The notes under the pieces: generated by a model | What the model was told of the DNA's origin: nothing | Seen by the model: the letters and a program-made list of their open reading frames with translations, nothing else | The model's database searches: none | From: Saccharomycopsis malanga | Lineage: Eukaryota > Ascomycota > Saccharomycetes > Ascoideales > Saccharomycopsidaceae | Assembly: GCA_004014935.1 (NCBI GenBank) | Contig: CP025321.1 | Span: 1,798,001 to 1,862,000, forward strand | DNA: 64,000 nt | Direction of reading: 5' to 3' | In this document: positions 1 to 10,232 of the stretch, piece by piece | How the letters are laid out: every line of letters begins with the position of its first letter | Numbering within the stretch: the stretch's first letter is position 1 | Made by a program: the position numbers and the translations under genes

Positions 1-247
1 TATCATACAACCGGAACCCAAGGCTTTTGGAGGCAACAAATACCAACTTCCCATCAGGACTCCACCGTAATCTAACTACCTCATCACGACATTTGCAAGC
101 AAATGACCACACTCTTTGCCCATTGGCTCTATATATCCATAGATTTCCATCCGTCGAGACCACCGCCAACAAGTCCATTCCAAGACGCCATGAGAAAACA
201 TCCTTACGCACCGTCACCGCTAACGCCTTGTCATGAATAATCTCCAT
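1..247 (-). CDS. APC4: Apc4, anaphase-promoting complex subunit 4 (N-terminal fragment)
   Basis: The reading frame starts at an ATG on the minus strand (247-245) and runs off the left edge of the window, so only about 82 residues are visible. The visible part has the Apc4 N-terminal WD40 pattern: a hydrophobic strand with LLAVVSTDGNLWIYR, then GQRVW, then a second blade with LRWSPDGKLV. In the family this propeller belongs to a scaffold subunit of the APC/C ubiquitin ligase, which acts in the nucleus to drive mitotic exit. The gene is divergent from TMA64, with about 600 bp between the two starts. The assignment rests on the N-terminus only; another WD40 protein is possible but the QRVW signature favours Apc4. 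Confidence 0.72.
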   Translation of the reverse strand, partial: MEIIHDKALAVTVRKDVFSWRLGMDLLAVVSTDGNLWIYRANGQRVWSFACKCRDEVVRLRWSPDGKLVFVASKSLGFRLYD

Positions 248-852
248 TGTAATTTGTTATTTGACATCTTGTTTAAGCGCCGTGATGATTCATGTTTATC
301 CTTTATAACCTATTTATATAGTCACGTTTTGGTTTGTCGCAACGGGAGAGTCTGAAATTTGGCTTCAGATAATCGCAGGTGAGGCCCGTTGAACTGGGAC
401 TTTTCATATTATCTATATAAGTAGTGGAAAGGACAGTATCATATATTCCAGTAAATAGCAGTTTCGTATATACGCGCTGAATCTAAAGAGATTTGGCTGT
501 TACACTTGTCTGTACGAATTAAGTAAAAAGCGTTCATGAGGGGAATCGAACCCGGGAGCCTTGTGGGTCTTTGTTCTCTTTTGCAAGACTACTGGGCCCA
601 ACAACGAAGTAGAATAATTGATTATAAACATGTTTACACGAGATGAAGTTCCCATTGGGGCATGTTCTTGTAGTGTTACTGGGTATTTGCTCACTTGTAC
701 GAACGGCACTTTGAATTGTAGCTTACTTCTCTAATAGTGCTGGAACCCCTTTACAATTGGGACGATTAGTTGCCCAGATCATCTTGGACCAACTATATTA
801 AGCAGTATCACCAATTGAACAGTTTTTATCACCAACATTTCATACACAAAAG
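248..852. other. Divergent intergenic region APC4/TMA64
   Basis: This 600-bp gap holds the promoters of both genes and one degraded minus-strand copy of SINE family A (about 436-600). I see no further coding frame. Confidence 0.6.
436..600 (-). mobile_element. SINE family A, diverged copy
   Basis: Read on the minus strand, it has a tRNA-like B box (GGTTCGATTCC) in the stem context CCCGGGTTCGATTCCCC and a degraded A box (GGGCCCAGTAGT). The constant 3' segment is present (AGCGCGTATATACGAAACTG, then TTTACTGGAATATATGAT). The body is shortened. It matches the full-length copy at 36622-36969 in element order but has many substitutions, so it is an old insertion. No convincing target-site duplication. 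Confidence 0.7.
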
Positions 853-2821
853 ATGTTCACGAAAGATCCAGGGGTAAGTTTTGGTTCTGTATCTGAATCC
901 TGTAAATGTTTTACTGACATTGTAGCTCAAACCGTTGTCAAACATCAAATCTTCGGAGCGAAGAAAGTTGATTGATGACATTGCTAAGACTTATAAAGTA
1001 CCAGACCATTTAGGGTCAGAATTGGTACCACTGGCTATGAAAAAGGCTACTTACAAAAGCCCTTTGGGGCATTCGGGATCGGTCTACACTGATCTACAAC
1101 ATGTTCCATTGTATTTCAAAACCCGGGACTCCAATGTGATTCCCACCATCTACACATTATGGAAGAACCCCACGCTTTTGCCTGTGGTTTACACCAACTC
1201 GTATGTCATTCACAAGTTGCAAGGAGGCGCCAACTTGATGTTGCCAGGCACAATCCCTCCCTTTGACCCACGGTGTGTGAAAAACGCTTTGGTAGGCATT
1301 GCTTCGTATGAAGAACCTTATATTGTAAAGGCAGTAGGCATTTGTCAACTCAATTTGACTCAGTTCACTTCCACCAACGGTCGTTCGGGCGTTGCTGTTC
1401 AAATCCGGCATTTCAATGGCGACGAATTGGAAAAAATTAGTAAAACAAAATTGGAAGCTCCTGATAATGAAACAATTGAAAAGTTGATAAAGGGGCGAGA
1501 AACCGGATTAGTAGGATTGGCTGAAAAAGTAGAAAAATTGGAAATTGATGATCAATCAATTGATAATGAAATTAATAATGAGGAGTTGTTGGATAAAAAT
1601 TTATCAAATGAGGAATTGTTGGATAAAAAATTATCAAATGGGGAATTGTTGGATAAAAATTTATCAAATGAGGAATCATTGAATAAGGAATCATTGAAGA
1701 AAAATTTATCAATTGAGGAACCATCCAATAAACAATCATCAAATAATAACCCTTCCAACAAACTGTCATCAAATAATTATGAAACGTACAATGAACCAGA
1801 ACAAATAGAAACATTACGGACCGAAGATATCGATTATTTATTCAAAAGAGCCTTTTTACTTACTCTTTTCCAAGAACAAGTTAAGCCTCCTATTAGTGCT
1901 TCTAATTTCATTTCCAATCATCTTTTGAAAAACCTACCCAATGTGTCGAGTTCTTTGGACCATCTTCTCACAATGAAGAAAACGTCATGGAAAAAGTCTG
2001 CCAAGTTTTTCAAGGAGATGGAAAAAGCGAAATATTTGAAACTCAAAGGCAAGGATGATTCTCTTACAATTTTAGAGGTGGCCACCAAGCAAAATAATGA
2101 ACAGATCCGCAACTTTGTACCTTACAAGGTCAAGAAAATTACTTCCACTTCTGTTTCTAGTGCTCCCACCCCTAAGAAACTGGCTGGCAAGTTGAATGTT
2201 GTCATCTTGTACAAGCCAAATTCAAAAACCAGACCTTTTTTCGAGACCATTGGTGCAGACTATAATCATTATTACAATGTAAAACAAGTTGGTGACTTGG
2301 TGAACACTTATATAGTGAAACGAGACCTTGTCAACCCTAGAAACAAGAAAACAGTTGTATTAGACGCTTTTCTAAACAGTCTTATCAATGCAAATTCCGA
2401 ACAACGCGTAATGCCAAGAGAAAAGATTGTTCCTGGCTTGTTGAAATATTTCACTCAATGCTACAAGATTCTACAGCCTGACGAATCTATTTCCAACATT
2501 GACCTTACGGCTAATCCGCCTATAAAAGGGTCTGTCCCGAAAATCAAAATCATTTCTGAATACAAACTCGGTCGTAAAATCATCACCAGGATTTCTAATT
2601 TCGAAACATTTAATATTGTCACCGCAGACCAGTTAGCCCAATATTTGAAAGTAAAATGCTCAGGCTCTACCACCGTAGGCAAGGCTAAGGAGAACCCCAA
2701 ATGGGACGAGGTTGTGGTCCAAGGCCCACACATTCCAACTGTTACTCAGTTTTTTACCGACCATGGAGTCAGTCCAAACTATATGGAGGTTGTGAATAAG
2801 ATTAAAAGCAAGAAGAAATAG
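853..2821 (+). CDS. TMA64: Tma64, eIF2D/ligatin-like ribosome recycling factor (one intron)
   Basis: Exons are 853-873 and 926-2821. The first encodes only MFTKDPG, and the spliced product (638 residues) begins MFTKDPGLKPLSNIKSSERR, the typical eIF2D/Tma64 N-terminus. The 52-nt intron has GTAAGT at its 5' end, a CTGAC branch site and TGTAG at its 3' end, with only 8 nt from branch A to AG. A PUA-type domain (around residues 100-190, with MLPGTIPPFD) and a C-terminal SUI1/eIF1-like domain (last 90 residues, with GRKIITRISNFE) are visible. In the family it recycles 40S subunits and removes deacylated tRNA after termination. Between PUA and the central winged-helix region lies a low-complexity stretch of tandem NEELLDKNLS-type repeats. 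Without the intron, only a frame with a non-ATG start would be seen. Confidence 0.93.
1555..1790 (+). repeat. Coding minisatellite in TMA64
   Basis: Degenerate 36-bp tandem units in frame encode variants of S-N-E-E-L-L-D-K-N-L, then decay into Asn/Ser-rich sequence. The tract lies between folded domains, so it is probably a length-variable linker. Confidence 0.8.
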
Positions 2822-3429
2822 TTGTCTTTTTAATGGGTGAGTATTTTACTTGATTTTATTTGTACACATTTGCCTTTTCACTGAGAATTCGGCTCATTTA
2901 CCTAAAAGTTGTGCCTGTTAAAGCCCGTATATATGCAGCTGGTATAGCTTGAAATCTGAGATTATTTTCTTTGCCAAGAAAAGTGTTTCGCCTTGAAGTA
3001 AATGTTTTGCATTTAGCTACTTGTAATAGTGAGATATCAAATTAGTTTGAAAGAAAGCTCGCTATTAAAAATGGTCACGCCGAAATAAAATGATCAATAT
3101 AGTTTCTAAGTAGTGGTACCAAGCAGAATTGGCTACTATCAGGACAAATGTGTATAGTTTATCAAGCAATAGAATAAAAGAATATAATGTAATAAATAAT
3201 TATAATACCAAAAATACAAAAAAATTAAAAAAAATATGCATGCATTTCAGGTTTAGTATCTATCAATTTTGTATATACAAGCTGTGTCTAATAGCAAATC
3301 GTATAACAACCAACAGCCCGAAAATATTCCACAATTGTTATATTCTACTCGTCTATTTAAGACATTATGGATAGTAAGCACTAGACTGAGTTTAGGATAT
3401 TATTCAGGTATAATGAGCAAAAGCAGAAA

Positions 3430-3547
3430 ATTCAAACTCTTTTTACATCATGCTGAAGGTGATAAAAGTCTAGCGCTTACTTTTAACTAATTGGGTGAGA
3501 AGATTATGATCAACAGGACATTGAGTTTTACCAAGTCCATAGCATCG
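3430..3547 (+). mobile_element. SINE family A, 5'-truncated fragment
   Basis: It matches the family body (TTTTTAC..CATGCTGAA..GTGA, then AAGTCTAGCGCTTACTTTTAAC). It continues into the module GGGTGAGAAGATTATGATCA and the 3' block GTTTTACCAAGTCC. The tRNA-like head and terminal tail are missing. Confidence 0.65.
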
Positions 3548-4204
3548 TTTTCAAATAATTATAAAGATTTTACTGAATAATATTGGTATCATCTAACCCT
3601 ACTAATAGTAAAAAGACATCAAAACAAAGTATTTTTTGTTTGCAACAATGAACAGTATATGAATTAAAAAAAAAGCACTTTGCATATATTTATTCAAGTT
3701 TGTAATAATTTGCTAATTTTAACAAGAATATAATTCTTTCAAACTAATTTTCAGGGGCTTTTGAGTTGGTCAATATATGGAAACATGACGATATCAAAAG
3801 ATTTATAAAAATAACACCCATAAACTATGAAAAATAGCCATTTTTTCTCTTATAAATTTTTATTTTCTAGCTATTTACTGCACTAAATATCTTTGTTTTT
3901 TGTTTCAAAGTAATTGTCAAAAGTTGATCATTTGATTTGAAGTCGAAAATCAATTCAATGTGATATTTTGAAGAAAACCTTTTGCTAAGCCGACTAAACG
4001 AGTTGTAGACTAAATCAACAAGTACCAAATGAACTTTGATTAGAAAATTCAAAAACTATACCTCATATTTATATAAAATATATACCAACAAGATAAGATT
4101 TACTTTACTATATAATAGAAACAATCAGATATGAGAAAGATGTGAATAATTTCAACCATAGCTGTAGACTAACACAAGAGATTGCTTCGAATTATCAGTC
4201 ATTC

Positions 4205-4290
4205 AATTCTGAAGCTCTCAAAGTGGTTCCACAGGAATGTGCAACTGTTTGAAACATGACCTAGACCAATAAAGGCTTACTTTTTAATAT
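4205..4290 (+). mobile_element. SINE family A, body fragment
   Basis: It matches the central body of the full-length copy: CACAGG, GTGCAACTG, TGAAACA and GACCTAGACCA occur in the same order and spacing. Head and tail are absent. Confidence 0.6.
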
Positions 4291-4510
4291 TTTGAATACG
4301 GAACTGATACTATCAGCTCCTAAAATATTTCGTCAGGTCTGCTCACTTCAGGCTAATTTTAATCGATTCACATCAATTCAAAAACAGCATCGATCAGTTT
4401 ATTTTTGATGGGTTTTGCATTGACTCACTTTATTGCATCTCTATATATTCCTACACTTTACAACTTGTTCTACTACTACAAATTATGTGATTTTCAACTA
4501 CTAAAAATTA

Positions 4511-4729
4511 CGTGCCTCTCTACTAATAATAATAATCATATATTTCAAGCCCAGTACATATCAGTTTCCTATATACGCGCTATGTCTAAGGGGACTTGGT
4601 AAAGCGCTATCATGTCCCTTTGATCATAGTTGGCTCACCCATGTTCCTGTTAGGTCTTGTTTTTCTCTTCTCCGAGAGCTCTGACCACTGAGCCAAATGG
4701 CCCAGTGGTCTCGTGCCTCTCTACTAATA
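4511..4729 (-). mobile_element. SINE family A, short form with perfect 18-bp target-site duplication
   Basis: The element proper is 4529-4711 on the minus strand. It is flanked on both sides by the same 18 bp, CGTGCCTCTCTACTAATA (4511-4528 and 4712-4729). On the minus strand it reads: CCACTGGGCCATTTGGCTCA head, a CTCTCGGAGAAGAGAAAAAC segment, GACCTAACAGGAACATGGGTGAG, the ACCAAGTCCCCTTAGACATA block, the GCGCGTATATAGGAAACTG tail and a terminal run of ATT triplets. The central body and the B-box half of the tRNA-like head are missing relative to 36622-36969, so this is a distinct short subfamily. The perfect duplication indicates a fairly recent insertion by target-primed reverse transcription. 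Confidence 0.92.
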
Positions 4730-4948
4730 CAAAATAACATCACATCTTATACCCATACGGATACGGATGTCCGGTCCGGTGAAAAGTGCCGCCGCGGTTG
4801 CCTATTGTGAAATTTTCATCAAGAAGGTGTCTGGCCAGCCAGGTGTAACAATGTGAAATATTGTACACTATAATACATGGACTAGAATATACACAATACA
4901 GTGACTAGAGAGGGACGGTTTGTATATTCAGTAGAGCGGTTTTGCGAA

Positions 4949-6607
4949 ATGTCTTCAAAAAGCAAAAAAAGTAATGGAAAGAGACGGGATTGCATAGTTA
5001 GCAAGCCTAAAGCGTCGGAAACTATCATTGTGAACTCGCCGTTGTATGGGTTTCTCTCTCCGTTCAAGGCAGCTCAGAACCAGTGGGTGATAAAGTACAT
5101 TGTAGCGGTGTTTTCGATGATCATACGGTGTGCGGTGTCGTTTGGCTCGTATTCTGGAGAGCGGACTCCCCCAATGTACGGCGATTTCGAAGCACAGCGT
5201 CATTGGCTCGATTTGACTGTAAACCTACCAGTATCGCAGTGGTACTGGTACAAGTTGGAGTATTGGGGGTTGGACTATCCGCCTTTGACGGCGTACCATT
5301 CGCTAGTGCTAGGCTACATTGGCTGGTTCTTGAAACCCGAATGGTTCCAGTTGGACAAGACCAACGGGCTTGAGAACGAGAATCTCAAGTTTTTCATGAG
5401 ACTGACTGCAATTGTGTCTGAGTTGGTCGTCTATGTTCCTGCGGTGTACTACTACACCAAATGGTTCAACAAAAACATGGACGTGGTGGACAAAAAGTCC
5501 TCGCTCAACCAGACCTTGTCGCTAGCCATCATTCTTTTCCAGCCCACCTTGATCTTGATCGATCATGGCCATTTCCAGTACAACTCTGTAATGCTCGGCT
5601 TGGCCTTGTTTTCGTTTGACTTTCTAATGAACGGCCATCTAGTTCTTGCCTGTATATTCTTTATTTGCTCGTTGGCCTTCAAACAAATGGCTTTGTTCTA
5701 TGCTCCTCTAGTCTTTGCCTATCTTCTAGGCTTGACATTCAATCCGTTCCTCGAGCTCTGCTCCTCCCTCCGTCTTCTCGCCCGTCCCCGCCAAAACCAG
5801 TACCGTTTCAAAACCTTGGCTCTCATCTCCTTGACAACCATCGCCACTTTCGCCTTGATATTCAGTCCGCTCCACTTGTTCCATCCCAACGGCTTGGCCA
5901 ACGTCCAGCAGGCAATCCTCCGCATCTTCCCGTTCAACAGAGGCATTTTTGAAGACAAAGTAGCCAACTTCTGGTGCGCCACCAATACTTTGATAAAATA
6001 TAAACGCTTTTCTTTGACCTTCTTGAAACTTGCTGCCTTGCTCTGCACCTTACTCTCCATCCTCCCCTCGTGTCTCATCATCTATTTCAACCCCATCAAG
6101 TCTCTCTTGCCATGGGCTCTCGCGTCTTGTGCATGGGGCTTCTTCTTGTTTTCCTTCCAGGTCCACGAAAAGTCGGTCCTTATTCCTCTTCTCCCTACAA
6201 ACCTTCTTTTCTGCTACATCAACGACAACAGCCTCTTCAAAATCTTGTCCTGGCTCAACAACATGGCCTTGTTCAGTCTCGGTCCCTTGTTGAAAAAAGA
6301 CGGTTTGCACTTGCAGTATTATCTCTTGGTGACTCTTTCAAACTGGTTGGTCGGCAACTTGTCGGTAGAATCCCTTATAAACAACCTCTGCTTGCTTTTC
6401 AAGTCCTTCTTCTCCTTGGAATGGCTTTTCAGCTGGATCATCGTTGGCTCCACAATCTTTGCCATTTCTCTAGACTTGATACCTTATTTCATCCCTCCTC
6501 CTCCTGGCTTGCCTGATCTTTGGGTTGTGGCTAACATCTCTCTCACCTTTGCTTGCTTCCTCATCTTCTACTTGTGGATCACTTATAAAACTTATAGTCT
6601 TTTGTAA
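4949..6607 (+). CDS. ALG6: Alg6, dolichyl-P-Glc:Man9GlcNAc2-PP-dolichol alpha-1,3-glucosyltransferase
   Basis: The 552-residue product is close to the usual ALG6 length (about 545). ALG6/ALG8-family signatures are clear: YGDFEAQRHW at residues 77-86 (acidic luminal loop) and EYWGLDYPPLTAYHS at 104-118, followed by about ten hydrophobic segments. EAQRHW and WGLDYPPLTAYHS favour Alg6 over Alg8. It is an ER-membrane GT-C enzyme that adds the first glucose to the lipid-linked oligosaccharide for N-glycosylation. I chose the ATG at 4949 because upstream in-frame sequence has only a GTG start. Only one in-frame CTG codon occurs (5402-5404), although leucine is very abundant. Confidence 0.95.
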   Translation: MSSKSKKSNGKRRDCIVSKPKASETIIVNSPLYGFLSPFKAAQNQWVIKYIVAVFSMIIRCAVSFGSYSGERTPPMYGDFEAQRHWLDLTVNLPVSQWYWYKLEYWGLDYPPLTAYHSLVLGYIGWFLKPEWFQLDKTNGLENENLKFFMRLTAIVSELVVYVPAVYYYTKWFNKNMDVVDKKSSLNQTLSLAIILFQPTLILIDHGHFQYNSVMLGLALFSFDFLMNGHLVLACIFFICSLAFKQMALFYAPLVFAYLLGLTFNPFLELCSSLRLLARPRQNQYRFKTLALISLTTIATFALIFSPLHLFHPNGLANVQQAILRIFPFNRGIFEDKVANFWCATNTLIKYKRFSLTFLKLAALLCTLLSILPSCLIIYFNPIKSLLPWALASCAWGFFLFSFQVHEKSVLIPLLPTNLLFCYINDNSLFKILSWLNNMALFSLGPLLKKDGLHLQYYLLVTLSNWLVGNLSVESLINNLCLLFKSFFSLEWLFSWIIVGSTIFAISLDLIPYFIPPPPGLPDLWVVANISLTFACFLIFYLWITYKTYSLL

Positions 6608-6794
6608 GCAATCCTTTACACTTTACAGCTCAACCTCCTGGTCCCAGTACATAGTTGCTATCTGAATATTATCGCCTCCCCTACCAGCTACTACAACTGT
6701 ACGATATGTCAAATAAACATTTAATAAGCAAATCCAGAGAATACAAGAACAATACAATTCTATGTCTCACTTTACTAAAAAGATGATGGGTCTC

Positions 6795-9620
6795 CTATTT
6801 CAATTTGTCGCAATCTGGCAATGTAATACCGTTTTTCAGTCTTCTGTCTGCTGTGAAGATTCCCCATTGTGTTTCCCATGTTCTGTCCTTGGTATGATAC
6901 ACACTTTTCCACGGTTCATCAAAAGCTTCAAACCAGAACCAAGGATATTCACATTTCTGTGCTCGACACACCCATGAATCAATAAACTCCTGCATTTCGT
7001 CTTTACCAGCAACCGAACTAAGGTATCGACCACCGCCATAAGGCCAGCCGACTTCTGATATCACCATTTGTGCTGGGGACTTGGTTTTCTTATTCAACGG
7101 CAACACTTGCTGGTCCAGGAAATCAAAAACCCAATCGGTAGCATTGGAAACACTGTCCCCTCCAAAGAAAGGATGAATATTTGCTCCAACCATATCTGCT
7201 GCCTCGATAATATCTGGATGAATCTTTGAGCCAATCTCCGAAACCCCTACTGGCAAATCAGTCCAGTTTAGTTTTTGCGCAATAAATTGTCGTACTTCCT
7301 TGATATACTTAGCAAGCTCCATGGCCTTCTTTTCTTCTCTGAATAAAACTTCATTCCCCACATATATGGAATCAAAGTATTTTCGTGGATATTCCGTCAA
7401 GACACTTTTCATTGCCATCAACTGTTGATCGTTGATTTTCTCATCGTTTCCAATCCAAACTCCCAATGCTAATGTCATATTCAAATTCAACTTTTGAAAA
7501 CTGTCCAATATCAGCTTTTGCTGATCGCATTGCATACCATAAGTTCTTATTCTGCTAGTGATTTGAGAGAGCAAAGCAAGATCCAACATCACATCTCTTT
7601 CTTTAGCCCCACATGTAGGATAACTATATATGTATTAGTATAATTGCTGACCAATGGTAGTGTTGGGATTCACTTACAGGACATTCATGGGAGCATAATC
7701 AACACCATAAAACACGTTTTTCAACTCTTTATTGTCCATCAAAGAAATGAATTCTTTGTCTTTATTGAAAGGCTCTGCCAAGCCGTCATAAGTATTCAAG
7801 GTTGAATAATAGTTTCCCAACAAATAAGGAGCTTGGTAGGGGCTTTTTCTTGGGGTGTCTAGGATTGACATGTTATAAGGAATTCCATGATATAACCCAA
7901 CACTAGAGTTCCGTAATTCCTGATTATATTTATTCCCCAGGTCTTCAAGCAGAACAGCTTTATTCTGGGCCGACTGTTTGCCAAAATACCGGTAGAAAGA
8001 TGATTTTGTTCCATGATAAAGAATCGCTATGAGAGGAATAAAGACAGAAATGGCAACAACAAACAATATTGCAAATAGAATCAAAAAGATATGGGAAGCT
8101 CTGATTTTTCTTCTTTTTTTGCTAAGACCAGTTTTGGATCTGGTTGAATCACTTCGTTCTGTTTCTGATTTTGAAATTGAGTTTGGCCGATGCACAACTG
8201 ATGGTGCTCTAGAATTGCTTGGTGATTCGAGATCCTTTTTCAACACATTCAGAGATGTAGCAGTAACATTTTTACTGGCATCTACACCAGTCACTGTGTT
8301 TCCCCCACTGATAGCCTCGTTGAAAAAAGGAAACCTGTCGATTGCATTGCTATGCAATTCCAGCTTTGGAAGACTCGTAGGCAATTCAGACGAGTTGGCT
8401 CCTTCCAATAAAGTGCTCAAATGGCCATTGTCAGACGCAGTTAGTTGATCGTATCGGCAATTATATACATCATCCAGAATCTGATGAGGGTTTTTTATTG
8501 TGTCAAAAGCTTTTCCAATTTCTTCCAATTCTGTTTCCGAAAGAATTCTGGTTCTAGTTTCTCCCTCTGCTGCTGCTACTGCTGCTGCTGATGTTTCTGC
8601 TTTGACAGAATCGTTAGATCCACTAGCCCAAGCGTTTTTGATTATGGTGTTTGTTCTGCTTGAACGGTTACTGGTCGTTCCAGAAGTAGGTGGACTAATC
8701 TCTTGCAAAGGTCCAGAAACTTTATTACCGCTTCTTTGAGCTTCTCTTCTGCGTCTTTCTTGAGCTGAAGGCCAATTATTGTTATTTGATAAAGAGGCAG
8801 TTTCGCTGGTAGTGTCGTCCAACTTGTTCCCTGAAATAGCACCATCCATATGATACGGTTTTCTATGTTCACTTTGAAAACTCTTCGCGGTGTCCACTCT
8901 TTGTTTGGAGGGAGAAACAGTTGAAACCCTTTCTTTATTGGCAAGTAAATCTGGTGTGGACCTTGCAGAACGATAATCAATTTGCAGCGGGCTTTCTTTA
9001 TATGTTGGCTCAAGTTTAGAGCTTTTGGATCTTCTTTTAGGAGCTGCTTTAGTTTTGTTGGCTTTGGATCCATTGATATGAGGTGCTGGAGAAGAGCTAG
9101 ACCGCATTTTCAGCGATAATTGCGACAGATCAGGACTACTACTTGACTTTTGGTCTTGTCCCAACAATGTTGGAGGACGTAGCCAATTTGAATCTTTCAA
9201 AATATCTGAATCATCAGAATGTTTAATATTATCGACATTTTCCGAGTTGTAGAAGTCCAAACTTGGAGATTCTTCGACTTTTTTGGCTTCAAACGATCCA
9301 CTCGTTGATTTGGACAAGTCTCTCAGCCGTCTATGAAAAGAAGACTCGATGTTAGGAACTGTACAAGTCTCTTGGTCTACATAAGGATTGATAGATGCAA
9401 ATTGGCCCTTTTGATCATAATAAGGCTGACTTTTCTGGTTGTCCCTGGTTTCCTCATCACTGCTATTGAAAACAGCATTTCCATACTGCTTTAACGTCTC
9501 ATTGCCCCATTGCGGACTAGTCAACTCAGAAGTATCTATATTGCCATATTCTGCTGCAGATGTATCGCCTGCACTGGCAGCTTTTCTTCGAGCTCGTCTA
9601 ATATCAGCCGATGACAACAT
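6795..9620 (-). CDS. Type II membrane GH17 beta-1,3-glucanase/glucanosyltransferase-like protein (one intron)
   Basis: Exons on the minus strand are 9620-7678 and 7623-6795, giving 923 residues. The 54-nt intron has GTAAGT, TACTAAT (11 nt before AG) and TATAG. It splits a Leu codon, and splicing restores FYGVDYAPMNVLYPTCGA, the canonical start of a GH17 barrel. The layout is: a Ser/Asn-rich cytosolic N-terminus of about 510 residues, a basic stretch, one transmembrane helix (about 513-537), a stalk, then the GH17 domain. Both catalytic glutamates are present, in YVGNEVLF (about residue 735) and ISEVGWP (about 837). The architecture resembles fungal BtgC-type membrane glucanases, which act at the cell surface on wall beta-1,3-glucan. 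An unspliced reading would produce two separate proteins. Confidence 0.9.
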
Positions 9621-10232
9621 TACGCTAGTCGCTTTAATAGTCCATTTGCTATTATGCTGACGTCGTCAAAGTGAACACCTTACGAACCATTGTTGTTGCT
9701 TCATAGTGGTGAAATGCTGATTCATGTTGAATAAGCACACACAAACGTACTACCATAGTGAAGCTGCGTGAGAATGTATGGCTCACATGGGCTCATGTGT
9801 GAAGGACTATAGTGAGTTTATAATACTATATCTTTATTTTGGGCATTTTTTGAAGGCTTTTGTAAGAAATTGGACTCTGAGGCAGATGGTTGTTTTTAAG
9901 AGTTTATGTAGAATATTGCTAAAACTGGTAGAGACATAGTGTACCTGCGAAACATTCAATTGTTAGATATTGATATTACTATTTAATAATAAACTGTTAT
10001 TATAATAATTGTACTCTATAAAATTATAAATTATTATTATAGTTATTGTATTCTATTTAATTATAAGTTATAATTATAATTATTGTACTCTATTTGATTA
10101 TAAAATTATTATTATGATTATTATACTCTATTCAATCATAAATTATTATATGATGGTTGTGCGCACCACCAACCTACATTGATAAACAGAAAACAAATGT
10201 ATTAGGGTGTTGGATATTATGAATATATACAA
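9621..10232. other. Intergenic region GH17/NCP1 with AT minisatellite
   Basis: The right half is a nearly pure A/T tandem array (9990-10150, listed separately). The left half is the upstream region of the GH17 gene. No coding frame is supported. Confidence 0.6.
9990..10150. repeat. 37-bp AT-rich minisatellite, about four units
   Basis: The anchor ATTGTACTCTAT or a one- or two-base variant recurs near 10008, 10045, 10082 and 10119, a period of 37 bp. Each anchor is followed by ATTATAA-type sequence. It lies just beyond the NCP1 stop codon. Confidence 0.8.

Larger units (their letters stand above)
2822..4948. other. 2.1-kb AT-rich intergenic region TMA64/ALG6
   Basis: No gene is supported. 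It holds two body fragments of SINE family A on the plus strand (about 3430-3547 and 4205-4290) and one complete short-form copy on the minus strand with a perfect duplication (4511-4729). The remainder is AT-rich with homopolymer runs. Small frames such as 3867-4052 on the minus strand show no homology signature. Confidence 0.6.

Noticed and set aside
530-612. Minus-strand tRNA gene next to TMA64
   Set aside because: It has a good T arm but no acceptor pairing or anticodon arm, and it is followed by the family A 3' block; it is a decayed SINE copy.
6070-6516. Frames overlapping ALG6 in other registers (for example 148 codons at 6070-6516)
   Set aside because: They lie inside a well-identified gene and have no family resemblance.
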